The notes under the pieces were generated by a model. It did not search any database and was not told where the DNA came from. It worked only from the letters and a program-made list of their open reading frames with translations. Below, one piece after another: positions 15,910-24,277 of a DNA stretch of 34,472 nucleotides. The DNA lies in NCBI RefSeq assembly GCF_002419815.1, contig NZ_DIGV01000017.1, forward strand, positions 60,934-95,405, in the 5' to 3' direction. Numbering within the stretch: the first letter of the stretch is position 1; the number at the start of each line of letters is the position of its first letter. Source of the DNA: Brevundimonas sp. UBA5713 (GTDB taxonomy: Bacteria; Pseudomonadota; Alphaproteobacteria; Caulobacterales; Caulobacteraceae). The position numbers and the translations under genes are program-made.

Positions 15910-16947
15910 ATGACTGACCAGACCCCGGCTCCCTACACCGGCCCGCGCCGTATTCTGTCCGGTATCCAGGCTTCCGGTGCCCTGCACCTTGGCAACTATC
16001 TGGGTGCCCTGAAACGCTTTGTCGAAATGCAGGATCAGGGCGAGCCCTGCTACCTGTTCGTAGCCGACATGCACGCCATCACCGTGTGGCAGGATCCGGC
16101 CAAGCTGACCGCCCAGACGCGCGAGATTGCCGCGGCCTATCTGGCGGCGGGCCTTGATCCGGAAAAGTCGGTCATCTTCCCGCAATCGGCTGTGCCGGCA
16201 CATGCCGAACTGGCGTGGATTTTCAACTGCGTCGCCCGCCTTGGCTGGCTCGACCGCATGACCCAGTTCAAGGAAAAGTCCGGCAAGCACAAAGAGCGCT
16301 CCTCGGTCGGTCTCTACACCTATCCGGTGCTGCAGGCGGCGGACATCCTGCTCTACAAGGCGACCGGCGTGCCGGTCGGCGAAGACCAGAAACAGCACCT
16401 CGAACTGACCCGCGACATCGCCGCCAAGTTCAACAACGACTTTGGCGTACCGAACTTCTTCCCGCAGCCGGAACCGCTCATTCAGGGGCCGGCCACGCGC
16501 GTCATGAGCCTTCGAGACGGTTCGGCCAAGATGTCCAAGTCCGACCCGTCGGACCTGTCGCGCATCAACCTGACCGATGATGCCGACACCATCGCCAACA
16601 AGATCAAGAAGGCCAAGTCCGACATGGATGTGCTGCCGTCCGAGGTCGATGGTCTGGAAGGTCGCCCGGAAGCCAAGAACCTTGTGGCCATCTATGCGGC
16701 TCTGGCGGGGACCTCGCGCGAGGCCGTTCTGGCCGAGTTCGGCGGTCAGGGTTTCGGGGCCTTTAAACCCAAGCTGTCGGAACTGGCCGTGGAATCCATG
16801 GCTCCGGTCACCGAGCGCATGCGTCACCTTCTGAACGAACCGGCCGAGATCGACCGCGTTCTGGCCAAGGGTGCGGCTCAGGCCCGCGAAGTGGCCCAGC
16901 CCGTGGTCGAAGAGGTCAAGAAGATCGTCGGCTTCTGGCAGGGATGA
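15910..16947 (+). CDS. trpS: Tryptophanyl-tRNA synthetase
   Basis: Charges tRNA-Trp with tryptophan; class I aminoacyl-tRNA synthetase. The 345-residue product has the HIGH-equivalent His26-Leu-Gly-Asn29 in SGALHLGNYLG. It also has the family region VADMHAITVWQDP and the KMSKS loop with Lys207 (AKMSKSDPS). The length is normal for a bacterial TrpRS. ATG at 15910 is chosen because homologues begin shortly before the RRILSGIQ strand; the frame extends upstream, but those codons look unconserved. The OsmC-family gene follows after 20 bases on the same strand. Confidence 0.97.
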   Translation: MTDQTPAPYTGPRRILSGIQASGALHLGNYLGALKRFVEMQDQGEPCYLFVADMHAITVWQDPAKLTAQTREIAAAYLAAGLDPEKSVIFPQSAVPAHAELAWIFNCVARLGWLDRMTQFKEKSGKHKERSSVGLYTYPVLQAADILLYKATGVPVGEDQKQHLELTRDIAAKFNNDFGVPNFFPQPEPLIQGPATRVMSLRDGSAKMSKSDPSDLSRINLTDDADTIANKIKKAKSDMDVLPSEVDGLEGRPEAKNLVAIYAALAGTSREAVLAEFGGQGFGAFKPKLSELAVESMAPVTERMRHLLNEPAEIDRVLAKGAAQAREVAQPVVEEVKKIVGFWQG

Positions 16948-16967
16948 TCTGAACCGGAGGACGACCG

Positions 16968-17423
16968 ATGTCACAGTATGTCGCGACCGTAGTGTGGGAA
17001 CGTGAGGGCCCGACCTTCACCGATAACCGCTACAGCCGACGCCATCTGTGGCGTTTCGACGGCGGGGCCGAAGTGGTGGCCTCGTCGGCTCCGTCCTCCG
17101 TACCCTTGCCCTATTCCGACGCGTCGGCCGTCGATCCCGAAGAGGCTGTGGTGGCGGCAACCAGCAGTTGCCACATGCTGTTCTTCCTCAGTTTTGCCGC
17201 CAAGGCTGGCTTTGGCGTTGGCTGCTACGAAGATCAGGCCGTCGGCACCATGGGCAAGGACGAGCGCGGCAAGATCAGCCTGATCGATATTGTCCTGCGC
17301 CCGCGCATTCAATGGGACGGGCAGGTTCCCGATGAGGCGCAACTGGCCGATCTGCATCACCGCGCCCATGAAGCCTGCTACATCGCCAACTCCCTGCGTG
17401 CGACGGTGAGGGTCGAAGGTTAG
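16968..17423 (+). CDS. OsmC/Ohr-family peroxiredoxin-like protein
   Basis: A 151-residue member of the OsmC family, thiol-dependent peroxidases acting on organic hydroperoxides. The two redox cysteines are visible: Cys68 in ATSSCHMLFFL and Cys137 in HEACYIANSL, in the correct positions for the family dimer. The N-terminus has the typical VVWEREGPTFTDNRYSR strand region. CGGAGGA lies about 7 bases before the ATG. It follows trpS by 20 bases and is followed by a GNAT gene after 8 bases, so trpS, this gene and the GNAT gene look like one transcript. It belongs to the YhfA-like OsmC group more probably than to Ohr, but this cannot be settled by eye. Confidence 0.9.
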   Translation: MSQYVATVVWEREGPTFTDNRYSRRHLWRFDGGAEVVASSAPSSVPLPYSDASAVDPEEAVVAATSSCHMLFFLSFAAKAGFGVGCYEDQAVGTMGKDERGKISLIDIVLRPRIQWDGQVPDEAQLADLHHRAHEACYIANSLRATVRVEG

Positions 17424-17431
17424 TCTCCAAT

Positions 17432-18112
17432 ATGTCCTTTCACCCGCTCGATCGTGTGGTGCTAAGCGCCCTGACCTCGTCGCGCCAGTCGCATCTGGCC
17501 GTACAGGAGGGCGGTGCCGTGCGGATGGCCCCGGGCTACGGGGTGTTTGCGGCCGCGCTTCACCCCTCACAGCTTGGCGACATGGCCCGACTGCCGATAT
17601 CCGAAGGCAAGCTGGTCACGGTGGAGGCTGAGCCTCAGGACTTGCCCGCCGGTTTTGGGTTGGAGAAGCAGGCCACTCTCTTGCAAATGACGCTGACCGC
17701 GCTCAGGGCTGGAAAGACGCGCGAGGTGCCTATGGAGCGTCTGACGGACGCCGATGCGCCGCAGATGTTGGAACTGGCGCGGCTGACGGAACCGGGCCCC
17801 TTCTTCGACAAGACCCACCTGTTGGGTGCCTTCTACGGGGTCAAGGAAGGCGGGCGGCTGTTGGCGATGGCCGGTGAGCGGATGAAGCCGGATGGTTTTA
17901 CCGAGGTGTCGGGCGTTTGTGTCCGTCCCGACGCCCAAGGGCGTGGTTATGCGGCGGCTTTGATGCGACATGTGATCGAGGACATTCTGGCGCGCGGCGA
18001 GACGGCCTTCCTGCATTCCTACGACTACAATACGCGTGCCATCAGCCTGTACGAGGGGCTGGGGTTCAGCGTGCGGGCACCCATGAATATGCGCACCTTG
18101 GTAACGATCTAG
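17432..18112 (+). CDS. GNAT family N-acetyltransferase (FR47-like)
   Basis: A 226-residue protein whose C-terminal half is a GNAT domain. EVSGVCVRPDAQGRGYAAAL holds the acetyl-CoA pyrophosphate-binding R/Q-x-x-G-x-G/A motif (QGRGYA), and NTRAISLYEGLGF is the C-terminal motif B. The N-terminal half (about 1-100) is not similar to a GNAT that I recognise, and may be a second degenerate GNAT-like domain. The acceptor substrate is unknown. The gene starts 8 bases after the OsmC-family gene. Its TAG stop lies in a CTAG sequence shared with the stop of the convergent hydrolase gene. Confidence 0.87.
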   Translation: MSFHPLDRVVLSALTSSRQSHLAVQEGGAVRMAPGYGVFAAALHPSQLGDMARLPISEGKLVTVEAEPQDLPAGFGLEKQATLLQMTLTALRAGKTREVPMERLTDADAPQMLELARLTEPGPFFDKTHLLGAFYGVKEGGRLLAMAGERMKPDGFTEVSGVCVRPDAQGRGYAAALMRHVIEDILARGETAFLHSYDYNTRAISLYEGLGFSVRAPMNMRTLVTI

Positions 18113-18849
18113 GCCAGTTTGCGCAGGAAGCGGCTAAAACGCTCCAGCATGTCTTCGGTGCGTTCGGGGTTGTGTTTCATCGGCCCGTTGCTGGTCGGCT
18201 CGTCAAAGGCATGGGTGCCCTCGGCGACCCAGCTTTCCACGGTCGAGCCATTGGCGCGAATGGCGTCATTGACCTTTTCGGCATTGCGCACCGTGGTCAG
18301 GTGATCGCGGCTACACGTCACGGCATAGACGTCTGATTTAAAGTTCCAGCGCTGCATCCGGTGCGGGGCCAGCGGCCCGACATAGGCATAAGCCAACCAG
18401 ACGCCCACGGGAGGCGAAAGGCCGTGCCGACCGGCATCCTTTAGACCCAGTGCGCCGTCTTCCAGCGTGGCCACCATCAGCTCCATGATGGACCATCCGC
18501 CGTGCGACCAGCCCCCCAGAACCACCTTGTCAGGCCGCACGTCAGGCCGCGCCGCAACCCCGTGCCACGCAGCCAGAAGGTCGCCCGCACGGTCGATACC
18601 GCGAAACATCAGATTGGTGCACACGGTCATCAGGGTACGCATCCGCCCCCAGCCGCGCGGACCATAGCTGTCGATGATAAAGGCGCGCCACCCCGCCGCC
18701 TTGGCCACCTCCGCATAGCGCGGCAGATGGCTGCGCAAACCGCCGCAACCGTGGAACAGCAGCACTGCCGGACGGGGCAGGTCGTCGTCCGGTCCGACAA
18801 CGATCACATGCGGCTCAAGAGCGGCCCAACGGCTGGCTAGCGTATCCAT
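18109..18849 (-). CDS. Dienelactone-hydrolase-like alpha/beta hydrolase
   Basis: A 246-residue alpha/beta hydrolase with HGCGGLRSHLPRYAEVAKA (oxyanion region), the nucleophile elbow GWSHGG with Ser115, an acid at Asp182 (SRDHLTTV) and the catalytic His213 (EGTHAFDEP). The Ser-Asp-His triad makes it different from classical dienelactone hydrolases, which use Cys. Substrate unknown. No signal peptide is visible, so it is probably cytoplasmic. ATG at 18849 is preferred to the in-frame start at 18894, which would lie inside the purH terminator. It is not obviously co-transcribed with any neighbour: the acetyltransferase converges, and purH is terminated just upstream. Confidence 0.85.
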   Translation of the reverse strand: MDTLASRWAALEPHVIVVGPDDDLPRPAVLLFHGCGGLRSHLPRYAEVAKAAGWRAFIIDSYGPRGWGRMRTLMTVCTNLMFRGIDRAGDLLAAWHGVAARPDVRPDKVVLGGWSHGGWSIMELMVATLEDGALGLKDAGRHGLSPPVGVWLAYAYVGPLAPHRMQRWNFKSDVYAVTCSRDHLTTVRNAEKVNDAIRANGSTVESWVAEGTHAFDEPTSNGPMKHNPERTEDMLERFSRFLRKLA

Positions 18850-18881
18850 GACGCTGACATAAGCAGAGACCACCCAAAGAA

Positions 18882-18912
18882 AAAGGCACGGCATCTAACG
18901 CACCGCGCCTTT
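18882..18912 (-). terminator. Terminator downstream of purH (probably bidirectional)
   Basis: A 10-bp stem (AAAGGCACGG / CCGCGCCTTT, one G-T pair) with an 11-base loop. T-rich tracts lie on both sides (TTTTTCTTT on the minus strand, CTTTTT on the plus strand). It ends purH transcription on the minus strand about 170 bases after the stop, and precedes the hydrolase gene. Confidence 0.75.
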
Positions 18913-19078
18913 CTTTTTGTTGCTATCGCTCGCCCCGCGGGGGCTCGCTACTTGAGCAACGAACTAATCCCCGACGGGTCGAGAAGGCGAAGCCTTCTAA
19001 CCCCGGCCACAGACTAGGCCGCGTCGGGTCGGGAGGTCCCGAAGGGCCAACGTCCGCGGCCCACTCAGAAATCGGGTG
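18913..19078 (-). other. Hairpin-rich region between purH and its terminator (possible structured RNA)
   Basis: The 166-base stretch after the purH stop carries three strong successive inverted repeats. GGCCGCG/CGCGGCC (19017-19061) encloses TCGGG/CCCGA. AGAAGGC/GCCTTCT with a GAA triloop is at 18982-18998. GTTGCT/AGCAAC (18919-18960) encloses GCCCC/GGGGC. Together with the terminator they could form a compact RNA, either a purH 3' UTR or a small RNA. No open reading frame of note and no tRNA-like sequence was found in it. I do not recognise a known RNA family. Confidence 0.4.
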
Positions 19079-20683
19079 TTAGTGTCTAAAGACACGAGTT
19101 CCCGTGAAGACCATGGCGATGCCCTTTTCGTCGGCAGCCTTGATGACTTCCTCGTCGCGCATCGAGCCACCCGGTTGGATGACGCAGGTGGCACCGGCGG
19201 CAACCGCTTCCAGCAGGCCGTCGGCGAACGGGAAGAAGGCTTCCGAAGCGCAGGCCGAGCCTTCGGCCAGCGAGACGTCGAGGCCCTTGGCTTCGCCGGC
19301 TTCCTTGGCGCGGATGGCGGCGATACGGGCGCTGTCGCGGCGGTTCATCTGGCCTGCGCCGATGCCGGCGGTCTGGCCGTCCTTGGCATAGACGATGGCG
19401 TTCGACTTCACGTGCTTGGCGACGGTGAAGGCGAAGAGCATGTCCTCGATTTCCTTCTCGGTCGGCTGGCGCTTGGTCACGACCTTCAGGTCGGCAGCCG
19501 TCAGGTTCGACTGGTCGCGTGACTGCACGAGGAAGCCACCGGCGACCGAGCGGAAGACGTTACCTTCGGCGTGCGGATCAGGCAGGCCGTCGGTGATCAG
19601 CAGACGCAGGTTCTTCTTGGCCGCAAACACGGCCTTGGCCGCATCGTCAGCACCCGGTGCGATGACCACTTCGGTGAAGATTTCGGTGATGGCCTTGGCG
19701 GCGTCTTCGGTCAGCGGACGGTTGACGGCGATAACGCCACCGAAAGCTGAGACGGCGTCGCATTCCAGAGCGCGGGCATAGGCTTCGGCAAGGTCCTTGC
19801 CGACGGCCACGCCGCACGGGTTGGCGTGCTTGACGATGACGCAGGCCGGTTCCGAAAACTCGGCGACCAGCTCATAGGCGGCGTCGGCATCGGCGATGTT
19901 GTTATAGCCCAGTTCCTTGCCCTGGATCTGTTCGGCATAGGCGACACCCGGACGCTTTTCGCCGGTGCGGTAGAAGCTGCCGGTCTGGTGCGGGTTCTCG
20001 CCGTAACGCAGGGTCTGGGCCAGTTCGCCAGCAATCGACTTGCGGGCCGGAGCGGCATCTTCAAGCTGACCAGCGAACCACGACGACACGGCGGCGTCAT
20101 AGGCGGCGGTGCGGGCGAAGGCGCGGGCGGCCAGTTTCTTGCGCAGGTCCAGCGAGGTCGAGCCGTCGGCCTTCAGGGCCTCGACGATCATGTTGATGCT
20201 CTCGGCGTCAACTGCGACCGCGACGTGGCCGTGGTTCTTGGAGCCCGAACGGATCATGGCGGGGCCGCCGATGTCGATGTTCTCGATGGCGGCTTCAAAG
20301 CCACCGCTGCTCTCGACGGTTTTTTCGAACGGATAGAGGTCGATCCAGACGATATCGATGGCACCGATATTGTGCTCGGTCATGGCCGCAGCGTGGGTCG
20401 GGGCGTTACGCACGCCCAACAGGCCACCGTGCACGATCGGGTGCAGGGTCTTGACGCGGCCGTCCATCATTTCCGGGAAACCGGTCAGGTCCGCCACATC
20501 CTTCACCGGCAGGCCAAAGCCCGCGATGGCCGCCTTGGTGCCGCCGGTCGAAACCAGTTCGACGCCGAGGTCGTGCAGGGTGCGGGCCACCTCTTCCAGT
20601 CCGGTCTTGTCGGACAGGGAGATCAGGGCGCGCGCAGGCGCAACCGCGTTAGGGGCGGGGGGAAAATCGGGAGCGGCGGGCAT
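19079..20683 (-). CDS. purH: Bifunctional AICAR formyltransferase / IMP cyclohydrolase
   Basis: Carries out the last two steps of purine synthesis, AICAR to FAICAR to IMP. The 534-residue chain has the N-terminal IMP cyclohydrolase domain (RALISLSDKTGLEE, STGGTKAAI, GFPEMMDGRVKTLHPIVHGG). The transformylase domain follows, with the catalytic Lys285-His286 in VKHANPCGVAVG. The C-terminal FFPFADGLLEA and QPGGSMRDEEVI motifs are present. The length is close to that of E. coli PurH (529). ATG at 20683 gives about 15 residues of Pro/Ala-rich sequence before the domain. It follows the heparinase-like gene on the same strand after 112 bases. Confidence 0.97.
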   Translation of the reverse strand: MPAAPDFPPAPNAVAPARALISLSDKTGLEEVARTLHDLGVELVSTGGTKAAIAGFGLPVKDVADLTGFPEMMDGRVKTLHPIVHGGLLGVRNAPTHAAAMTEHNIGAIDIVWIDLYPFEKTVESSGGFEAAIENIDIGGPAMIRSGSKNHGHVAVAVDAESINMIVEALKADGSTSLDLRKKLAARAFARTAAYDAAVSSWFAGQLEDAAPARKSIAGELAQTLRYGENPHQTGSFYRTGEKRPGVAYAEQIQGKELGYNNIADADAAYELVAEFSEPACVIVKHANPCGVAVGKDLAEAYARALECDAVSAFGGVIAVNRPLTEDAAKAITEIFTEVVIAPGADDAAKAVFAAKKNLRLLITDGLPDPHAEGNVFRSVAGGFLVQSRDQSNLTAADLKVVTKRQPTEKEIEDMLFAFTVAKHVKSNAIVYAKDGQTAGIGAGQMNRRDSARIAAIRAKEAGEAKGLDVSLAEGSACASEAFFPFADGLLEAVAAGATCVIQPGGSMRDEEVIKAADEKGIAMVFTGTRVFRH

Positions 20684-20795
20684 GGCGACGTCCGTTACAG
20701 CTGGGAGCAGGAGATGGCGCGCGCTCTAGCACCGGTATGCGGCGGCGTCACCCCTCGCGAGGCGCTTTACGGCCTTGCCGGTGAAGAAACTGCGC

Positions 20796-22595
20796 TCAGT
20801 CCTCGCTGGCGGGCGACAGTTTCCAGCGCACCTTGGTTTCAGCGTCCGTGCGGGCCGAGCCGCGCACCACGATCTGCAAGGTACGACGGGTCAGGCCTTC
20901 CTCTATGTGGACCGCCGGTTCGATGGCCACATCGGGGCCGTCGCTACGGAACCACCAGCCCTTGCCGGACGGGCCGCGCAACAGGATGCTGCGGCGGTCG
21001 CGTGCCAGAGACGCCTGCACGCCCGGTTCCAGATGGAAGCGCAGGGCGTAGGGCGCGGCGATGCGGCCGGGTGCCTCGCGATTTGACGGCGGATAAAGGC
21101 GCTCTTCGGCGCGCAGTTCGTCGTGGATCTGATCTAGATAGATGCGGCGCTGATGCAGCAGGCCGTACATGCCGATCCAGCCATCATGCTGAACTTCCAG
21201 CCAGACGGCTTCGTCGTTCTGCTGGTGGTCGCGGGTCAGGTGGATGGGATCGGAGATCAGGCGTGGACCCAACAGGTCGGCCTGCCAGCCGAACAGAGGC
21301 TCTCCCATCGGGCGCTCGCCCAGTGTCAGGGTCGAGGCACCGGTCGTCAGGCGCAGCGCGTGGCGCTCGGCGGCCTTGGGCGTCCAACCGGCGGAGGTGA
21401 AAAGGCGGTCTTTACCGCACGAGATTTCCAAAGCGGCGGGCTGGCCGCAGGCGCTGACGGACCACGGACCCATGGCGGGGCCATCGACGTCCAGCATGAT
21501 GGTGATCTGCGGACTGCTGACGCGCACAATGCCGCCAACCATGCTGGCTGTGGGCGCGGCAGGCTGGTCGTCGTGGGCGCGGGCGGCAGCCACGCGGGCC
21601 TTGGTCGAGGGGCCACCACCTTGAAACACAGCCAGACGGCCATCGGGCTGCACCATGCTGCGCAGTCCGATGGTCAGGCGCGAGATGGCTTCTGCCACTG
21701 CGGGTGGCGTCGCCTGCGAAGTCTGGGACAGGGCGTCGTCCAGCGTCAGCAGATCGAGCAACAGCTCCATCGCCTGTTCTGGTGCGCGCGAGGCGTGCGA
21801 GCCGTCTTCGCGCACGGTTTCTTCAAGCGCGCGCGGCAGGCGGGCCAGTGCCTTGTCACGGATTTTGTCGGCGGCGGGGCCGGACAGGGTCATACCCGCA
21901 ATGGCGGCGGCGATCAGGCGATCGGCACGTCCGACAATAGTGCTGGGCGGACGCAGCAGCTGGCGTGCTTGTCGCAGCAGGCTGTCGGCCAGTTTTTGCT
22001 GGCTGGCGGCCGGTGCCGTCTGCGCCAGACGCCGTGCGGCCACCGATAGATTATAGACGCGCCGCGACAGGATGGCGGGCGACCACGAAAACGGCGACCA
22101 GTCGGCAAACACATCGTGCCACGCCAGCACCATCTCCAGCGCATCGCGCACGCCGCGCTTGCCTTGCGCCATCATCAGCGGCAGCCAGTTGAAGCTGTGT
22201 AGTTCGACCGCATAGGTGCGGCTGGGCGTCGGCTGGGTCCACAGGTCCTGCGGATTGTCGGCTTCCAGCGACAGACCGGCCAGCGTCAGCTTGCCCCCCA
22301 GCAGCGGGCGCGGGGCCTCGCTGGGCAAGGGGCGGAAATCGCGCGGCGAAATCGTGAAGGCCGCATCCTTGGCCTTGCCCAGCGTCAGGGCATAACCGGG
22401 CAGACCATACAGTTCGATCCAGAGCTGGCGGGCCGTCAGCGCCTTTGCGATGGAGCCGAACAGGGCGGGGCTTGTTCTTTGGGTGGTGCGTGCTGCCAGC
22501 GGTGTGCGCACCGGTGCGCCGCGAAGTCCGGGGATGTGACCTTCCGACAGCGCGGTTTCGCTATCGCGGGGGGCGAAGGGTCCGAGAGACTTCAT
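20796..22595 (-). CDS. Heparinase II/III family protein
   Basis: A 599-residue protein of the heparinase II/III type that alphaproteobacteria keep beside rpe and purH. It has an N-terminal helical toroid (about residues 60-320, with HSFNWLPLMM and RPPSTIVGRADRLIAA). A C-terminal beta-sandwich follows (about 335-595, including SMVGGIVRVSSPQITIMLDVDGP and AERHALRLTTGASTL). No signal peptide is seen, which is unusual for a polysaccharide lyase. An activity on cell-envelope or capsular polysaccharide is therefore only a guess. The ATG overlaps the rpe stop (ATGA), so the two are translationally coupled. It may act on an internal carbohydrate or be a non-lyase member. Confidence 0.8.
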   Translation of the reverse strand: MKSLGPFAPRDSETALSEGHIPGLRGAPVRTPLAARTTQRTSPALFGSIAKALTARQLWIELYGLPGYALTLGKAKDAAFTISPRDFRPLPSEAPRPLLGGKLTLAGLSLEADNPQDLWTQPTPSRTYAVELHSFNWLPLMMAQGKRGVRDALEMVLAWHDVFADWSPFSWSPAILSRRVYNLSVAARRLAQTAPAASQQKLADSLLRQARQLLRPPSTIVGRADRLIAAAIAGMTLSGPAADKIRDKALARLPRALEETVREDGSHASRAPEQAMELLLDLLTLDDALSQTSQATPPAVAEAISRLTIGLRSMVQPDGRLAVFQGGGPSTKARVAAARAHDDQPAAPTASMVGGIVRVSSPQITIMLDVDGPAMGPWSVSACGQPAALEISCGKDRLFTSAGWTPKAAERHALRLTTGASTLTLGERPMGEPLFGWQADLLGPRLISDPIHLTRDHQQNDEAVWLEVQHDGWIGMYGLLHQRRIYLDQIHDELRAEERLYPPSNREAPGRIAAPYALRFHLEPGVQASLARDRRSILLRGPSGKGWWFRSDGPDVAIEPAVHIEEGLTRRTLQIVVRGSARTDAETKVRWKLSPASED

Positions 22596-23260
22596 GCGGC
22601 TTTTAGGGCCTCGATATTAGGGGCGTAAGCGTCCGGACCACCCTTGAACACAAATGAACCGGCGACAAGGGCATCGGCACCCGCAGCCACACAGGCCCCT
22701 GCATTTGTGGCGACCACGCCGCCATCAACCTGAAGGTGTGCAGGCGAGCCTGCAGCGTCCAGAATGGCGCGGGCGCGCTCGATCTTGCGCAGCGAGCTGT
22801 CGATGAATTTCTGGCCGCCAAAGCCCGGATTGACCGACATGATCAGCACCAGATCGACCAGATCGACGCATTCTTCGAGGATCGACAGCGGCGTCCCGGG
22901 GTTGAACGCCAGACCGGCCTTGGCCCCCAGATGGCGGATTTGGCCCAGAGTCCGATGGACATGCGGGCCGCTTTCAGGATGCACGCTCAGGATGTCGGCA
23001 CCGGCGACGCGGTAGGCTTCCAGCCAGTTATCGACCGGGGCGACCATCAGGTGCACGTCGAACGGCAGGCTGGTGTGGGGGCGCAGTGCCTTCACCACAT
23101 CCGGACCAATGGTCAGATTGGGCACGAAATGGCCGTCCATGACATCGACGTGGATCCAGTCCGCCCCCGCCGTTTCCAGAGCGCGGATTTCCTCGCCCAG
23201 TTTGGAAAAGTCGCTGGCGAGGATGGACGGGCAGATCAGGGGAGCGGTGCGCTGGGTCAT
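22592..23260 (-). CDS. rpe: Ribulose-phosphate 3-epimerase
   Basis: Interconverts ribulose 5-phosphate and xylulose 5-phosphate in the pentose phosphate pathway. The 222-residue TIM barrel has the metal and catalytic motifs PSILASDFSKLGEEI, DWIHVDVMDGHFVPNLTIGP, FDVHLMV, LIMSVNPGFGGQKFI and VDGGV. Start ATG 23260 gives the normal length. An in-frame GTG at 23290 adds ten unconserved residues; neither has a clear ribosome site. The stop overlaps the start of the heparinase-like gene. A gap of 78 bases separates it from the TetR gene upstream, and no clear promoter or terminator was seen there. Confidence 0.95.
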   Translation of the reverse strand: MTQRTAPLICPSILASDFSKLGEEIRALETAGADWIHVDVMDGHFVPNLTIGPDVVKALRPHTSLPFDVHLMVAPVDNWLEAYRVAGADILSVHPESGPHVHRTLGQIRHLGAKAGLAFNPGTPLSILEECVDLVDLVLIMSVNPGFGGQKFIDSSLRKIERARAILDAAGSPAHLQVDGGVVATNAGACVAAGADALVAGSFVFKGGPDAYAPNIEALKAA

Positions 23261-23338
23261 GAAAGGACGACTTACGTGCCTGCGCGCCACGGGGCAAGGT
23301 CATGGGTCAATGTCCGCCCCCTGATGTGGCCATAAGCC

Positions 23339-24103
23339 CTAGGCGCAGACAGCGCGGAAACCGGCAGCGGCGAACTTCACCATGTGATCGCAGGCCGTAT
23401 CCAGATCGCCGGACTTGCACAGACCGCCCGACAGTCGGTCAAGACGACCGGTCTCGCCTAGGGTCAGGGTCAGCGAGCCGGACAGGTTGTGCCAGGCCCA
23501 GAACACCTGTTCGTCCTGTGCATCCGGCAAAATCTGTTTCACCAGTTCCAGCAGGCGTTTGATGGCGGGGTCGAAATAGCGGGCCATGGTTTCACCGCCA
23601 AAGGCCGGATTGGCATTGGTCTGGGCCACCAGCGCCGCATAGTGTTTCCAGCCGGGACCGCCTTTCAGAGACCATTGGAAGGGCGGACGCAGGAAGGCTT
23701 CGAACAGCCCCTCCAGCGTCATGTCGTTGCCCGCCGCCTCGGCATAGCGGTTGATGGCGGCGACGCGCTCGTTGTTCCAGACCTCGGCGCGGCGGTTGAA
23801 CACCGCGTCGAACAGCTCCTTCTTGGCCCCGAAATAATAGTGGATCAGGGCCGTATCGACGCCTGCCTCCGAGGCCACCTCGCGGATGGTCACGCCATAG
23901 AAGCCGTGTTTGGAGAACAGGTCCTCGGCGGCATTCAGAATGGCTTCGCGTGTGTCGCCGTTGGCTTCCGCCGTAGACTTGCGCGGGCGGCCGCGCTTGG
24001 CCGCCGTTCCGCTGGCCGCGCGTGGCTTGCGCACCGTCGTGGCCGAGGGTGTAGGGGGAACGGCGTGATTGTCGGCCATCGGGGGCAAAGATTTGGCACT
24101 CAT
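23339..24103 (-). CDS. TetR/AcrR-family transcriptional regulator
   Basis: A 254-residue regulator with a helix-turn-helix at about residues 50-95 (TREAILNAAEDLFSKHGFYG, VTIREVASEAGVDTALIHYY), followed by a helical ligand-binding domain. Unusually, it has about 48 residues of basic, disordered sequence before the helix-turn-helix, containing KRGRPRKS, an AT-hook-like GRP core. The gene is divergent from a TonB-dependent receptor, separated by 174 bases. The simplest inference is that it controls that receptor and itself. The ligand is unknown, presumably the transported substrate or a metabolite of it. Confidence 0.9.
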   Translation of the reverse strand: MSAKSLPPMADNHAVPPTPSATTVRKPRAASGTAAKRGRPRKSTAEANGDTREAILNAAEDLFSKHGFYGVTIREVASEAGVDTALIHYYFGAKKELFDAVFNRRAEVWNNERVAAINRYAEAAGNDMTLEGLFEAFLRPPFQWSLKGGPGWKHYAALVAQTNANPAFGGETMARYFDPAIKRLLELVKQILPDAQDEQVFWAWHNLSGSLTLTLGETGRLDRLSGGLCKSGDLDTACDHMVKFAAAGFRAVCA

Positions 24104-24131
24104 CTGGTCAAGCTACCCGTGTCTGGCCCCG

Positions 24132-24150
24132 GTGTGCAACGGCGCCACAC
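24132..24150. promoter_or_regulatory. Candidate operator between TetR and the TonB-dependent receptor
   Basis: Inverted repeat GTGTG-N9-CACAC in the divergent promoter region, close to the TetR start. The half-site GTGCAAC-like sequence recurs at 24156-24162. A TTGACA hexamer at 24188-24193 may be the -35 element for the receptor, but I see no well-placed -10. Assignment to the TetR protein is inference. Confidence 0.3.
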
Positions 24151-24277
24151 GGTGCGGTGCAACTTAGCCTAACGGCAATCTTGGCGTTTGACAGGTCGGG
24201 CTTTAACCGTCACAGCTAAGAAAAATCATTGAACGCTGAATAAAAGCGTCGATCAGGTTGGAAACAGAGGGACTCAA

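Noticed and set aside
18913..19078. tRNA or known riboswitch after purH
   Set aside because: No T-loop GTTCGA-type motif or acceptor pairing was found, and no riboswitch core was recognised.
24188..24218. TTGACA plus GCTAAG as a full promoter of the TonB-dependent receptor
   Set aside because: The spacing is not right for either the sigma70 or the Caulobacter sigma73 pattern, so only the -35 hexamer is mentioned.
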